Notes: generated from the letters alone by a model not told the origin. A DNA stretch of 64,000 bases from Alloscardovia theropitheci (GCF_004332295.1 NZ_RXLP01000008.1:1-64000); one strand, 5' to 3'. Positions 36,152 through 46,630 are shown, counted from the first letter of the stretch. A program made the numbers and translations.

Positions 36152-37594
36152 ATGGGTAAGACTATGGCTGAAAAAGTATGGGAAGATCACCTCGTTCGAC
36201 ATGGCGAGGATGGTGCTCCTGACCTCATTTATATCGATTTGCAATTAATGCATGAAGTTACCAGTCCACAGGCTTTCGAAGGATTGCGCTTGGCGGGACG
36301 ACAGTTGCGTCACACGGAGCTGACATTGGCGACGGAGGATCATAATACTCCTACGTTCAATATTGATCAGGTGTCACCAGATGAAACGAGCGCAAAGCAG
36401 ATTTCAACTCTTGAGGCGAATTGCAAAGAGTTTGGTGTACGTTTGCACCCTCTCGGTGATGCTGATCAGGGAATCGTACATGCAATGGGTCCTCAACTTG
36501 GCGTGACACAGCCAGGTATGACGATTGTGTGTGGTGACTCCCACACATCAACGCATGGGGCGTTCGGTGCTTTGGCTTTCGGTATTGGTACTTCCGAAGT
36601 TGAGCACGTAATGGCCACGCAGACTTTGAGTCTCAAGCCATTCAAGACGATGGCAATTAACGTCGAAGGTGAACTTCCACCGGATGTTACCGCAAAAGAT
36701 ATTATTTTGGCTATTATCGCTAAAATCGGTATCGGTGGCGGACAAGGGTATGTCTTTGAATATCGCGGTGAAGCTATCCGAAAGCTTTCTATGGAAGCGC
36801 GTATGACCATTTGTAATATGTCCATTGAGGGTGGTGCTCGAGCAGGAATGATCGCCCCTGATGACATAACCTACGAGTATCTCAAGGGACGTCCTCATGC
36901 TCCACAAGGCGAAATGTGGGATAAGGCAGTCGAATACTGGAAATCATTGGTTACCGATGATGATGCAGTATTCGATAAGGAAATTACCTTGCGTGCTGAT
37001 GAGCTATCTCCGTTTGTAACGTGGGGAACGAATCCGGGGCAAGGAATTCCGCTGAACGAGCAGGTTCCTTCTCCTGAAGATTTTGCAGATCCGACAGATA
37101 AAGCTGCAGCTGAATCTGCTCTCGAATATATGGGACTTGAAGCGGGAACAGCGATGCGTGACATCGCGGTAGACACAGTATTTATTGGCTCATGTACTAA
37201 TGGTCGTATTGAGGATTTGCGAGCTGCTGCTTCCATTATGAAAGGACGTCATAAGGCGAAGAATTTGCATCGCGTTCTTGTCGTTCCGGCATCATCACGG
37301 GCACGTATCCAGGCAGAAAAGGAAGGCTTGGATAAAATCTTCCTCGACTTTGGCGCTGAATGGAGAAATGCTGGCTGCTCAATGTGCTTGGGTATGAACC
37401 AAGACCAGATGGTGGCTCATGAACGTGCGATTTCTACATCGAACAGGAACTTTGAAGGACGACAGGGAAAGGGAAGCCGCACGCATTTGGCTTCTCCACT
37501 TGTTGCAGCAGCTACAGCTGTTCGAGGAACGATTAGCTCCCCAAGTGACCTTGAACCACTTTGTGAACCACGTCGTGAAACAATTGCTGAGTAA
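36152..37594 (+). CDS. leuC: 3-isopropylmalate dehydratase large subunit
   Basis: About 480 residues, Fe-S isomerase of leucine synthesis acting with LeuD. Conserved parts are [15 protein letters not shown], the [13 protein letters not shown] active-site region, and the cluster Cys in FIGSCTNGR and [10 protein letters not shown]. The start [16 protein letters not shown] fits the family; an earlier ATG at 36065 would overlap the IclR gene. No Shine-Dalgarno is present; GACAAT at 36139-36144 lies seven bases before ATG. Confidence 0.93.
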   Translation: MGKTMAEKVWEDHLVRHGEDGAPDLIYIDLQLMHEVTSPQAFEGLRLAGRQLRHTELTLATEDHNTPTFNIDQVSPDETSAKQISTLEANCKEFGVRLHPLGDADQGIVHAMGPQLGVTQPGMTIVCGDSHTSTHGAFGALAFGIGTSEVEHVMATQTLSLKPFKTMAINVEGELPPDVTAKDIILAIIAKIGIGGGQGYVFEYRGEAIRKLSMEARMTICNMSIEGGARAGMIAPDDITYEYLKGRPHAPQGEMWDKAVEYWKSLVTDDDAVFDKEITLRADELSPFVTWGTNPGQGIPLNEQVPSPEDFADPTDKAAAESALEYMGLEAGTAMRDIAVDTVFIGSCTNGRIEDLRAAASIMKGRHKAKNLHRVLVVPASSRARIQAEKEGLDKIFLDFGAEWRNAGCSMCLGMNQDQMVAHERAISTSNRNFEGRQGKGSRTHLASPLVAAATAVRGTISSPSDLEPLCEPRRETIAE

Positions 37595-37646
37595 CGAGAC
37601 AGTGTAAGACAGCAAACAGAATATCTAAGGAAAAGCAGGAAAAGTA

Positions 37647-38345
37647 ATGGAAAAACTTACTGTATTTACGGGAACTGGAGTCCCGCTGCGACGTTCAAGT
37701 GTCGACACTGATCAGATTATCCCAGCAGTTTTCTTGAAACGAGTAACTCGCTCAGGATTTGAAGATGCGCTCTTCTACGCATGGCGACGTGATCCTGAGT
37801 TCGTTTTGAATCAAGAGGCATACAAGAATGGATCCGTCCTCGTAGCAGGGCCTGATTTTGGAATTGGTTCTTCGCGTGAACATGCTGTGTGGGCGCTGCA
37901 TGATTATGGCTTTAGAGTAGTAATTGCTCCACGATTTGCCGATATCTTCTACGGCAATACTGCAAAAAATGGTGTATTAGCTGCGCTCATGCCGATGGAA
38001 TCTATCGAACTGCTCTGGAAGCTTCTTGAAGAAGAACCAGGAACGGCTATAACCGTAAATCTCGAGAATCGAACGGTTACTTGTGCAGATGTGACGCTTC
38101 CATTTGACGTAGATGATTACGTACGCTGGCGTTTAATGAATGGTTATGACGACATTGATCTCACTCTTCAGCATGAAGATGACATCGAGGCGTATGAGAA
38201 AATGCGTGCCGAGAAATTCCGATTCAAGCCAAAGACGATTCCAGCGCTGACAACTCCATCGGAAGTTGTTCAATCAGCACCCGAGGTGGTTATTACGGAT
38301 TGGGCTGGACCACTTTCCGATCGTATTTCTGAGAGCGACAAGTGA
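37647..38345 (+). CDS. leuD: 3-isopropylmalate dehydratase small subunit
   Basis: 232 residues. It has the swivelling-domain hallmarks [43 protein letters not shown] and [22 protein letters not shown] lies before ATG 37647. It follows leuC by 52 bases in an operon. The C-terminal 40 residues exceed the usual length and are probably flexible. Confidence 0.93.
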   Translation: MEKLTVFTGTGVPLRRSSVDTDQIIPAVFLKRVTRSGFEDALFYAWRRDPEFVLNQEAYKNGSVLVAGPDFGIGSSREHAVWALHDYGFRVVIAPRFADIFYGNTAKNGVLAALMPMESIELLWKLLEEEPGTAITVNLENRTVTCADVTLPFDVDDYVRWRLMNGYDDIDLTLQHEDDIEAYEKMRAEKFRFKPKTIPALTTPSEVVQSAPEVVITDWAGPLSDRISESDK

Positions 38346-38442
38346 CCAAAATCGCGAGTAGGCGTAGATAGAAGGTCCGTAAGAGCTTGTCTCATCTCAT
38401 ATCATTCGTGGAATCTATCGAGTGCGAATGAATTTTTTGCAG

Positions 38443-38484
38443 GATGGTCGAAAACGTGGAAACGTTCTTGACCATCTTCTTTAT
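38443..38484 (+). terminator. intrinsic terminator of leuCD
   Basis: The arms 38443-38457 and 38462-38476 match in 13 of 15 positions around the loop GGAA, followed by TTCTTTAT. It lies about 100 bases after leuD and inside an open frame that extends the next gene upstream, which argues that the extension is not coding. Confidence 0.75.
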
Positions 38485-38553
38485 AAAATGCTTTGTGAGG
38501 AGCAGGAAGTAAGATACAAACAGGTACAACATGCAAAAAATTATGGAGAAACC

Positions 38554-39690
38554 ATGAGTGCTACGCAGTTTTACGATGTTAAATTAACCTACGAAGACAA
38601 TTATGAGCGAGGGCCTTTCGGTGATTTTGCCGGACTGGATAAAACGCCTAGAAGTTCTAAAAGTTATACAGGAGAGAATACGGCGCAGGGTTCCTTCGAT
38701 TTCTTCAGGCAAAAGGTCAATACTCCATTTGGTATCCCGGCTGGTCCTTTGCTTAATGAGCATTTCACAACAGCAGCTTTCCGTGCAGGATTTGATATTG
38801 CTACCTATAAGACGGTACGCTCACGCGCATGGGGGTGCAATCCATTCCCGAATGTGCTCTCCGTTCATCCAACTTCAGCTGATGGTTCTTTGACCGCAAA
38901 TTCCCCAGAAACGATTCAAGGCCTTCTTGCAGATACGAATTTCGGTGAGCCAAGCGATATCTCGATTTCAAATTCGTTCGGAGTTCCGAGCCAAGACCCT
39001 GATGTATGGCAGCCCGATATGAAGAAGGCGATTGAACAAGCTGGAGAGGGCCAACTACTTCTGGCGAGTTTCCAAGGATCTCGTACCGCAGATATGACAG
39101 AAGAAGAGTACATTGCTGATCATGTGACCGCTGCTCGTCTTGTCGTTGAGACGGGAGCTAAAGTTCTTGAAATGAATACGAGTTGTCCAAATGAGGGCAA
39201 AGGCCGTTTATTATGCCATAATCCGGAGCTTGTAGGCAAGATTACTGAAGCTGTTAAAAATGAAATCGGCGATATCCCGCTCATCATTAAGCTCGCATAT
39301 ATGGCTGATGATCAAAGTGTTGAAACGATGATGCGGTATACGGCTGTGCGCCAGAGCGTTCAAGGATTTGCCACAATTAATACTATTTCAGCAAAGCTGA
39401 TTGATAAGAATGGTAATCAAGCCTTGCCGGGTGTAGGCCGCGAAACTTCAGGGGTGTGCGGTGCAGCGATTAAGAAAGCTGGACTGGATATGGTGGAGCG
39501 TGTAATTCGCGTGCAGCGAAGTTTGGGAATGAACGATAAGGATTGTGGTGTTATAGCAGTAGGTGGTGTGACATCTGCAGCAGATTATGTGCTTTATCGT
39601 CAGCTTGGCGCTACAGCGGTAATGAGTGCTACTGGTGCTATGTGGAACGCTCAGCTTGGGGAACAAGTTCGTGAAATCATCGCGCACTAA
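38554..39690 (+). CDS. dihydroorotate dehydrogenase family protein
   Basis: 378 residues. A TIM-barrel flavoprotein with GIPAGPLLNEHFTTAAFRAGFD near residue 60, the NTSCPNEGKGRLL active-site loop holding a class-1-type Cys, and AVGGVTSAADYVLYRQLGA at the phosphate-binding end. GGAG at 38544-38547 supports ATG 38554. It probably oxidises dihydroorotate, but it is longer than classic PyrD and no other pyr gene is near, so a related oxidoreductase is possible. The terminator upstream separates it from leuCD. Confidence 0.75.
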   Translation: MSATQFYDVKLTYEDNYERGPFGDFAGLDKTPRSSKSYTGENTAQGSFDFFRQKVNTPFGIPAGPLLNEHFTTAAFRAGFDIATYKTVRSRAWGCNPFPNVLSVHPTSADGSLTANSPETIQGLLADTNFGEPSDISISNSFGVPSQDPDVWQPDMKKAIEQAGEGQLLLASFQGSRTADMTEEEYIADHVTAARLVVETGAKVLEMNTSCPNEGKGRLLCHNPELVGKITEAVKNEIGDIPLIIKLAYMADDQSVETMMRYTAVRQSVQGFATINTISAKLIDKNGNQALPGVGRETSGVCGAAIKKAGLDMVERVIRVQRSLGMNDKDCGVIAVGGVTSAADYVLYRQLGATAVMSATGAMWNAQLGEQVREIIAH

Positions 39691-40041
39691 TTTCTTACGC
39701 GATGACTTCGCGATACCTACACGCTACATTCGCGATACCTACGCTTTATCACGTGCTGAGTGATGGGCTAAGCGCATAACCACAGGCTGTTCAATGTCTG
39801 AGGTAAAAGGTTAGCGAATATTCACAGCTCAACCACAATAGATATGACACACTAGAAGTAAGTAGAAATGCCAAGGAGCTCAGATTTGTCGTTATAAAGA
39901 AAACGTTGGGTACAAGGAATCAGGCATTTGGGTGCTTGCATACCAAACGAATTACGAAGTATCACGCGCAATTGAAGATATAAAGTGTGGTGAGATACTT
40001 CATAGGGAACGACGAAACAGCTCTTGAGAGAAAGCGTTGAC
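39691..40041. other. intergenic region before murA with a 22-base tandem repeat
   Basis: 350 bases without a gene. TTCGCGATACCTAC occurs at 39707-39720 and 39729-39742. A longer frame on the minus strand is a shadow. A promoter for murA must lie here, but no box pair stands out. Confidence 0.4.
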
Positions 40042-41364
40042 ATGACACGTGAAGATGATGTTTTACACGTAGTGGGCGGAAAACCACTTGGCGGTGAAAT
40101 TAAGGTACGAGGTGCAAAAAATCTCGTATCCAAGGCAATGGTAGCGACTCTATTAGCGCCGGATACGTCTGTTCTTAAAAACGTCCCAGAAATACGCGAC
40201 GTTCAGGTAGTGTCTGATTTGCTACGCTTGCATGGAGTTGATACAACCGTTGATGGTAAGACCGGCGTTGTAACGATTAACGCAAGCCATGTAGAGATGC
40301 CAGCCGTATCTGACGTGGAAACATTATCAGGTTCTTCTCGAATCCCAATTCTTTTCTCTGGGCCACTTTTGCATCGTTTGGGCGAAGCGTTTATTCCTTC
40401 GCTTGGGGGATGCCGTATTGGGGATCGCCCAATTGACTATCATTTAGAAACGTTACGCAAGCTTGGTGCTGAAGTTGACAAAGAGCATGAAGACGGTATT
40501 CATATTACTGCACCAAACGGTTTGCGTGGTACAAAGATTCACCTTCCTTACCCATCCGTTGGTGCAACAGAACAAACTCTTCTTGCAGCAGTGCTAGCAG
40601 AGGGTAAAACTGAGCTTTCTGGAGCGGCAATTGAGCCAGAGATTATGGATTTGATTGCTATTTTGCAAAAGATGGGCGCAATCATCTCTGTAGATGTCGA
40701 TCGCACAATCCGTATCGAAGGTGTCAAGGAGCTCAAGGGCTATACTCATACAGCGTTGACTGATCGTATTGAGGCAGCTTCTTGGGCAGCAGCTGCTTTG
40801 GCTACTCGAGGAGACATTTTCGTTAAGGGTGCTACACAGCCTGAAATGATGACCTTCTTGAATGTGTATCGCAAAATTGGTGGCGAATTTAACGTCACTG
40901 ATGAGGGCATTCGTTTCTGGCATCCAGGTGGGGATTTGAAGCCTGTTGCAATTGAGACTGACGTTCATCCGGGATTCATGACCGATTGGCAGCAGCCATT
41001 GGTTGTGGCACTCACCCAAGCTAAGGGCTTGTCTATCGTACACGAGACTGTTTATGAAAACCGTTTCGGGTTTACTGAACCACTCGTTAAGATGGGGGCA
41101 ACGGTCCAGCTATACAAGGAGTGCCTTGGCTCGCTTCCATGCCGATTTGAACAGCATAACTTTGAACATTCGGCAGTAATCTTTGGGCAGACTCCACTTA
41201 CCGGTCGTGATATTGACGTGCCAGATTTACGTGGTGGCTTCTCTCATTTGATTGCAGCACTTACTGCAACGGGTGAGTCTAATGTTCGAGGAATTTCCTT
41301 GATTGATCGTGGATACGCAGATTTCCGCGGAAAATTGACAGCTCTAGGAGCAGACTTCGATTAA
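40042..41364 (+). CDS. murA: UDP-N-acetylglucosamine 1-carboxyvinyltransferase
   Basis: 440 residues, first committed enzyme of peptidoglycan precursor synthesis. It shows the KVRGAKNLVSKAMVATLLA start, SGSSRIPILF, and LGGCRIGDRPIDYH with the active-site Cys that fosfomycin attacks. The end has DLRGGFSHLIAALTATG. I use ATG 40042; a TTG at 40024 adds six residues. A strong terminator follows. Confidence 0.92.
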   Translation: MTREDDVLHVVGGKPLGGEIKVRGAKNLVSKAMVATLLAPDTSVLKNVPEIRDVQVVSDLLRLHGVDTTVDGKTGVVTINASHVEMPAVSDVETLSGSSRIPILFSGPLLHRLGEAFIPSLGGCRIGDRPIDYHLETLRKLGAEVDKEHEDGIHITAPNGLRGTKIHLPYPSVGATEQTLLAAVLAEGKTELSGAAIEPEIMDLIAILQKMGAIISVDVDRTIRIEGVKELKGYTHTALTDRIEAASWAAAALATRGDIFVKGATQPEMMTFLNVYRKIGGEFNVTDEGIRFWHPGGDLKPVAIETDVHPGFMTDWQQPLVVALTQAKGLSIVHETVYENRFGFTEPLVKMGATVQLYKECLGSLPCRFEQHNFEHSAVIFGQTPLTGRDIDVPDLRGGFSHLIAALTATGESNVRGISLIDRGYADFRGKLTALGADFD

Positions 41365-41428
41365 AAAGATGGGATGAACCGTGACGATTATGATGCGTCA
41401 ATAATTCATCTATACCGATACAAGTAAC

Positions 41429-41477
41429 ACAAAACGCCTAGTTAAGCACAAATTCTGTGATGAACTAGGCGTTTTGT
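41429..41477. terminator. intrinsic terminator after murA
   Basis: A perfect 15-bp inverted repeat: ACAAAACGCCTAGTT at 41429-41443 and its complement at 41463-41477, with a 19-base loop. The T-rich arm end (TTTTGT) serves as U tract. Confidence 0.85.
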
Positions 41478-41513
41478 ATTGGATAATAGAGCGCCCGCTT
41501 TAGAATAGAGCCT

Positions 41514-42638
41514 ATGGTATCTCGAGGAAAACCAAGTCCAGGAAATTCTGTACCGCCGTTGAGCTCAGCTCAGGTACGAAAATTAGCGAACAAACATCAT
41601 TTGAGTGACCCGTTTAAATATTTGCCAACTGGTGTCCCTCGCAGAAATAATGAAGAAGAAATCAACGCTCAAAATCCTGTCCAAGCTAAGCGTTTGCTTG
41701 ACATGATTTCGGGTGTGGCGCATAGCCGTATGAAGGCGTACTCGTGGGGATTAGAGAATGTGCCTGAAGATGGCGTATTTATTACGGCTGCTACGCATGT
41801 GACCCAGTTTGATGTATTTGCTCCGATGTGCGGACTCTTCCATCAAGGGCGTAGGCCGCGGTATATGGCTAAGGCTGAGATGGCAAACTGGCCTATTATC
41901 GGCGAGTGGTTTAAAACCGTGGGTATGCAACCAGTGCCACGTCGAAGTGGTAAAGCTGATGCGATTATCCATGAGTCGGTCCGTATCTTAACTGAAGATA
42001 ATCGTCCTTTAACTATTTGGCCAGAAGGAACGGTAACTCGTGACCCACTCAAGTGGCCGATGAGTTTGAAAAGTGGTATGGCAATCATAGCGTTAGAAGC
42101 TTCGCGTAAGCTTGGCAAACAGGTTCCATTATTCGTCTCTGTCACATGGGGTGCTGCAAGCATCAATCATTTCTTCCCATGGCCACGAAAGAACGTCGTC
42201 ATGGCGTACGATACTGCTCTCGATTATTCCGATTTGCTTGAAGGCATGGAAAATTGGGAGGAATACGGCGCTCCACAAAAGGCTGTGGAGGAATTAACTG
42301 AGCGCGTAGTGAGCCGCATGGAAGTCCTTATGGAAGAGATTCGTGGGGAAAAAATGCCAGCGGAAGGACGTTGGGACTTCAGAACGATGAGCCGAAAGCC
42401 ACGTCCTGTGTATGAAAAGTCTCAAGAGGGCATAAGTGGTTCAGCGCGAGAGGGCGAAGTAACGGTTACTGTTGTTGATACGACGGCGGATGCAGCGGTT
42501 GGTAATCCGGTAGATGGTGCATCAGAAAACTTCGACCAGATCGATAATTCGGCTGAGAATTCGGCAGTTGAAAATTCGACAGTTGAGAATGTAGAAATTA
42601 CAAAAGCTCAAGATGTGGACATGGATGGCAAGGAGTAA
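41514..42638 (+). CDS. plsC: 1-acylglycerol-3-phosphate acyltransferase (PlsC family)
   Basis: 374 residues. The acyltransferase motifs are HVTQFD (HX4D) near residue 95, then RRSGKADAI and the WPEGTVTRD box near 168. It makes phosphatidic acid at the membrane. The last about 75 residues are a disordered tail rich in Asn, Glu and Ser with repeated short units (NSAENSAVENSTVENV). No Shine-Dalgarno is present; TAGAAT at 41501-41506 is seven bases upstream of ATG. gpsA follows by three bases, a phospholipid-synthesis operon. Confidence 0.85.
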   Translation: MVSRGKPSPGNSVPPLSSAQVRKLANKHHLSDPFKYLPTGVPRRNNEEEINAQNPVQAKRLLDMISGVAHSRMKAYSWGLENVPEDGVFITAATHVTQFDVFAPMCGLFHQGRRPRYMAKAEMANWPIIGEWFKTVGMQPVPRRSGKADAIIHESVRILTEDNRPLTIWPEGTVTRDPLKWPMSLKSGMAIIALEASRKLGKQVPLFVSVTWGAASINHFFPWPRKNVVMAYDTALDYSDLLEGMENWEEYGAPQKAVEELTERVVSRMEVLMEEIRGEKMPAEGRWDFRTMSRKPRPVYEKSQEGISGSAREGEVTVTVVDTTADAAVGNPVDGASENFDQIDNSAENSAVENSTVENVEITKAQDVDMDGKE

Positions 42639-42641
42639 ATA

Positions 42642-43640
42642 ATGGCACAAATAACAGTTCTCGGAGCAGGAGCATGGGGCACTGCGTTCGGCCAAGTACT
42701 CGCGGATGCTGGAAATAATGTCACGATGTGGGCTAAAGAGCCTGAAATTGTGGAAGCGATTAATTCTGAACACAAAAACCCTGTGCGCCTACCAATCGTG
42801 GATAAATTGCCTGACAATATGAGCGCAACAGGCGATCGTGAGGTAGCTGTTAAAGATGCCGACATCATTGTCGTTGCTATCGCAGCGCAGTTTGCGCGTG
42901 TAGCATTAGAGGAATTCAAATCATTCATTCCTTCTAATGCAATCGTCGTTTCTCTTATGAAGGGCATCGAGCGCAATACAGATAAACGCATGGACGAGGT
43001 TGTGACCGAAGCTCTGAACCTTCCTATGGAACGTTTCGCAGCCGTCTCTGGCCCAAATCTTTCGAAGGAGGTTGCTCTTCGACAGCCAGCTGCTGCAGTA
43101 GCGGCATCCGTTAACCGTCAAGTTGCTGAAAAAGTTGCGAAGGCAGCAACCAATTCATATTTCAAGACCTTTGTTAGCGATGATGTCGTGGGTATTGAAA
43201 TGTGTGGTTCTCTCAAGAACGTAACCGCGCTCGCAGTCGGAATGGCTCGAGGCGCTGGATACGGTGAGAATACAGCTGCAATGATTGAAACTCGAGGTCT
43301 GAAGGAGCTTACTGAACTCGGTCGTGCGCTTGGGGCAAAGCCAGAGACATTCTTCGGTCTGGCTGGAGCAGGCGATTTGATTGCTACATGCGGTTCGCCA
43401 TTGAGTCGAAACTATACGTTTGGTGCAAACCTTGGCAAAGGAATGAGCGTTGAAGAGGCAACAGCTGCTTCAAATGGTGTAGCAGAAGGTGTGCCAACGA
43501 CTGCAGCTGTAGTGGCTTTAGGAGAGCAATATGGCGTTTCTACACCATTGGCATCCGCTATGAAGAATGTCCTTGAAAATGGCATTTCATGCGCGGATAT
43601 GCTTAGCCAGCTCTTCGACGACGAGATGGTCGAAGAGTAG
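42642..43640 (+). CDS. gpsA: glycerol-3-phosphate dehydrogenase [NAD(P)+]
   Basis: 332 residues. It reduces dihydroxyacetone phosphate to supply glycerol-3-phosphate. Hallmarks are VLGAGAWGTAFGQVLADAG at the start, VSGPNLSKEV near residue 135, the Lys in GSLKNVTALAVGMARGAGYG, and GLAGAGDLIATC with SRNYTFG. AAGGAG lies before ATG. It is coupled to plsC. Confidence 0.94.
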   Translation: MAQITVLGAGAWGTAFGQVLADAGNNVTMWAKEPEIVEAINSEHKNPVRLPIVDKLPDNMSATGDREVAVKDADIIVVAIAAQFARVALEEFKSFIPSNAIVVSLMKGIERNTDKRMDEVVTEALNLPMERFAAVSGPNLSKEVALRQPAAAVAASVNRQVAEKVAKAATNSYFKTFVSDDVVGIEMCGSLKNVTALAVGMARGAGYGENTAAMIETRGLKELTELGRALGAKPETFFGLAGAGDLIATCGSPLSRNYTFGANLGKGMSVEEATAASNGVAEGVPTTAAVVALGEQYGVSTPLASAMKNVLENGISCADMLSQLFDDEMVEE

Positions 43641-43681
43641 CCAGGCTAGGCTAAATAGGATTGAAAAGGATCGTACACACG

Positions 43682-44815
43682 ATGAGTAAGAAAAATATCG
43701 TTGTTTTATACGGCGGAAAAGCTGACGAGCATTCAATTTCATGTATTTCTACATCTGGAGTGCTCAATGCGTTAAATCATGAGAAATTTAATGCGATTCC
43801 TGTGGGAATTACAAAAAGTGGGCAGTGGATTGTCAATGGGCAAGATCCACGAACATGGTCACTTGATGATTCGAAAGCATCAGGAAAACTCCCAGAAGTT
43901 GAACCAACAGAAAACTCCCGCTACATAGTTCTCGATCCTTCGCGTGGAGGCGATGGATTCTTGGCAATGAATTCTGATGGCTCTGTTGAATCTATTGGTC
44001 ATATAGATGCCGTATTTCCTGTATTGCATGGTCCATTTGGTGAGGATGGAACTGTGCAGGGATTGCTTGAAATGATGAATGTACCTTATGTAGGATGTGG
44101 AGTTCTTGCATCGTCGGCATGCATGGATAAGCATTACACCAAGGAACTTTTGCGCGAGGCCGGCATTCCTGTGGCTGATGGGTTTACTGTGGATGCACGT
44201 CATGAGCAGCAACGCTCTGGTGATTGGCTCCAAAAGCGTGTATCTGATGAAGGATTGCAATACCCAGTATTTGTAAAGCCATCTCGAGCTGGTTCTTCAT
44301 TTGGAGTAACACGTGTGGATGCGGCTGATGCTGGCAAACTTGAGGCAGCAGTAGCTGAGGCGGCTAAACACGATTGGCGAATTCTTGTCGAGCAAGGCGT
44401 CAACGGTCGAGAAATTGAATGTGCCGTGCTAGCTCCACGTGCTGGTGAACTTCCACGTACGTCTTTGCCGGGTGAAGTTGTTATCGATGCCCATAATACA
44501 ACTGATTTCTATGATTTTGATAGCAAATACATGGATGATCAGGCATCTCATGTCGAAGTACCTGCCAGCCTTCCACAAGAAACCTTGGAGAAAGTTCAAG
44601 AAGTAGCTGCTCGTGCGTTTATCGCGGTAGATGGAAGTGGCCTGAGCAGAGTCGATACATTCGTTACTACGGATGGAGACGTGATGGTTAACGAAATTAA
44701 TACGATGCCAGGATTCACACCGATTTCTATGTATTCAAAAGCGTGGGAGGCAACCGGATTGCCATACTCGGAGTTGATTACAGAGCTTATCGAGGGAGTG
44801 CTCGAGGAGAAGTAG
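43682..44815 (+). CDS. ddl: D-alanine--D-alanine ligase
   Basis: 377 residues, ATP-grasp enzyme of cell-wall synthesis. It has VLYGGKADEHSISCIS, FPVLHGPFGEDGTVQGLLE, the HGPxGED loop, and VNEINTMPGFTPISMYSK near the end. AAAGGA at 43665-43670 precedes ATG 43682; the TTG at 43661 is less likely. It follows gpsA by 41 bases and may share its operon. Confidence 0.93.
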   Translation: MSKKNIVVLYGGKADEHSISCISTSGVLNALNHEKFNAIPVGITKSGQWIVNGQDPRTWSLDDSKASGKLPEVEPTENSRYIVLDPSRGGDGFLAMNSDGSVESIGHIDAVFPVLHGPFGEDGTVQGLLEMMNVPYVGCGVLASSACMDKHYTKELLREAGIPVADGFTVDARHEQQRSGDWLQKRVSDEGLQYPVFVKPSRAGSSFGVTRVDAADAGKLEAAVAEAAKHDWRILVEQGVNGREIECAVLAPRAGELPRTSLPGEVVIDAHNTTDFYDFDSKYMDDQASHVEVPASLPQETLEKVQEVAARAFIAVDGSGLSRVDTFVTTDGDVMVNEINTMPGFTPISMYSKAWEATGLPYSELITELIEGVLEEK

Positions 44816-44963
44816 GAAATATACGCGTATCTGTATATGTAGTCATCGATACATCCCGTGCATATGCAGTCCCCGCGTATTTTTTGCAAGTTCGACCGTC
44901 GTCAGTGCATAAATAAGAAAATCGGATATACAAAGCGGGATAACTTGCAAAAAAATAATGAAT

Positions 44964-44998
44964 AAGCCGACCAATGCGTTACTATTGGTCGGCTTTAG
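44964..44998. terminator. bidirectional terminator between ddl and the MscS gene
   Basis: AAGCCGACCAAT at 44964-44975 pairs exactly with 44984-44995. A-rich sequence on one side and TTT on the other suit both convergent genes. Confidence 0.75.
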
Positions 44999-45057
44999 TG
45001 TCCTTTGAGACTTTGGATTTTAAGAAAAGGGCATATTCACCTTATACTCGAACGCAA

Positions 45058-45987
45058 TTAATCCTTTTCATCTTCGTTGCTATCTTCGTCCTCATCGTCA
45101 GCAAAAATTTCAACTGGTGGTTTCATGATTCGAGTTGCCACTAAATCGGCCAAATCCGATGAAGGGCCTAGATTGTTTAACGCAATCGTTGATGCTGTCG
45201 GTGTGGTTGGGGTATCTTGCGCAGTTGCCATGTAAGGTTTTCCTGCTAGAGCGCGCGCGGTCGCATCTTGGATGATGGCAAATGATGTCTTATCTTTTGC
45301 ATAAAGGATTACGTTAGCTTCGATTCCGTACGCGGTGAAACTCGTTAAACGTACAGTTGGAGTCGTACCTCTCATAGCATGATTGAGAGTAGCGTTTTTC
45401 ACAGTTTCAACAATGTCAGCAACAGTTTCGCGCACATTAATATTGGATTTGAGCAATATCGGCAAAGTAGTAAGTGCTTCATTCGTACGTGGAAGTTTTT
45501 CAAGAGTAGCTGTATTGAGGACAGAGTTTGGGATCCACATTTCATTGCCGCCACGTTCAGTAACGACAGTATGCCTCCATGTCACATCCTTAACAGTGCC
45601 ACGAACCCCATTAATTGCTATACGATCTCCCGGTTTAATAACCTTTCCAGCCATAAGCCCGAAACCGCTGACTACATTCGAAATGGTAGCCTGTAAACCA
45701 AGAGAAATAGCAACACCACCGACTCCAAGAGCTGTTATGAGGGAATTAGCTTCAATTCCAAAAACAGGTTTAAGAACGACAATCGCTGCCAATACCCAGA
45801 TAGTTACGCGAGTGATGTTGATGTACAGTGATGTGCTTGGAATAGGGGAGCGATCAAGAACCGCGTGCATTCCTTTAGCGGTATACCGTGAGATGAGCCA
45901 TGCCAGAACGAACGCAATTGCGAAAAAGATAATTCGGTCTGTGTGGCTATTAATCCATGAAGTAAACGGTTGCAAAAAATCTGACAT
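45058..45987 (-). CDS. mechanosensitive ion channel of the MscS family
   Basis: 309 residues. Three membrane helices lie within the first 120 residues. The pore-lining helix and beta domain are seen in LGVGGVAISLGLQATISNVVSG, followed by KVIKPGDRIAINGVRGTVKDVTWRHTVV. The C-terminus is acidic and disordered. It probably opens on hypo-osmotic shock. It is convergent with ddl. Confidence 0.85.
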   Translation of the reverse strand: MSDFLQPFTSWINSHTDRIIFFAIAFVLAWLISRYTAKGMHAVLDRSPIPSTSLYINITRVTIWVLAAIVVLKPVFGIEANSLITALGVGGVAISLGLQATISNVVSGFGLMAGKVIKPGDRIAINGVRGTVKDVTWRHTVVTERGGNEMWIPNSVLNTATLEKLPRTNEALTTLPILLKSNINVRETVADIVETVKNATLNHAMRGTTPTVRLTSFTAYGIEANVILYAKDKTSFAIIQDATARALAGKPYMATAQDTPTTPTASTIALNNLGPSSDLADLVATRIMKPPVEIFADDEDEDSNEDEKD

Positions 45988-46390
45988 GAGGCCTCAACTA
46001 CTGTGATTTATCTGTACTATCTGAATTAATGTATATCTTTTGCGTATCCGGTACAAGGAGATTGCGTATATCCCGCCGATATTTTCACAGTGATTTCGTT
46101 GAGGGCGTAGCACGCGAGGATTGAGGAGAAAACCACAGAGAAAACCGTGGAGCAAATGGAGAGAAAACCGAGAAGAAAAAAACGGAGAAAATGACAAAGC
46201 AAGCAAGCGGGAAAATGATGGAGAAATTGTTAAGCTGTGAGGAATGACGGGGAGTCAAGATTTGCAAAGGTCTGCCTCCTCGTGTAACATAAAGAAGTTG
46301 TTTGCGCTAGGTGGATTATGCCCACAGGCTTATTTATCTAGATGCATGGAAGATGTGAGTTTAAGACTTAAATAAGCAGAGGAGTCCATC
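45988..46390. promoter_or_regulatory. intergenic region with rpmB promoter and purine-rich repeats
   Basis: About 400 bases without a gene. TTGCAA at 46262-46267 and TAACAT at 46285-46290 (17 apart) form a likely rpmB promoter. Upstream, a purine-rich tract repeats GAGAAAACC at 46126, 46138 and 46161. GAGGAG at 46379-46384 is the rpmB ribosome-binding site. Confidence 0.6.
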
Positions 46391-46585
46391 ATGGCAGCTC
46401 GTTGCGCAGTATGCGGTAAGGGTCCACAGACCGGTTATAGCGTATCGCATTCGCATATTCGTAATAAGCGTCGCTTCCTGCCAAACCTCCAGGCTGTGCG
46501 TACTACTGTTGATGGCGAGAACGTTCGCCTCCGCGTGTGCACCTCTTGCCTTAAGGCTGGCAAGGTTCAGCGTCGCGTGGCATAG
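46391..46585 (+). CDS. rpmB: 50S ribosomal protein L28
   Basis: 64 residues. It begins [20 protein letters not shown] and keeps a second pair in CTSC, so it is the Cys-containing, zinc-binding (C+) form. Its position before recG is common in actinobacteria. A clean terminator follows. Confidence 0.95.
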   Translation: MAARCAVCGKGPQTGYSVSHSHIRNKRRFLPNLQAVRTTVDGENVRLRVCTSCLKAGKVQRRVA

Positions 46586-46599
46586 TTAAGCCACGAACT

Positions 46600-46630
46600 A
46601 ACCCCGGGAGAAATCCTGGGGTTTTTTATT
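46600..46630 (+). terminator. intrinsic terminator of rpmB
   Basis: AACCCCGGGA at 46600-46609 pairs with TCCTGGGGTT at 46614-46623 (one G-U) around GAAA, then TTTTATT. Confidence 0.92.

Noticed and set aside
38422-38553. Earlier start of the dihydroorotate-dehydrogenase-like gene
   Set aside because: The extension contains the leuCD terminator hairpin and lacks a ribosome-binding site.
39707-39742. 22-base repeat as a CRISPR or attachment site
   Set aside because: Only two copies, and no integrase or mobile gene adjoins.
45379-46006. Plus-strand frame of 207 codons
   Set aside because: Lies opposite the MscS gene, which has strong family motifs.
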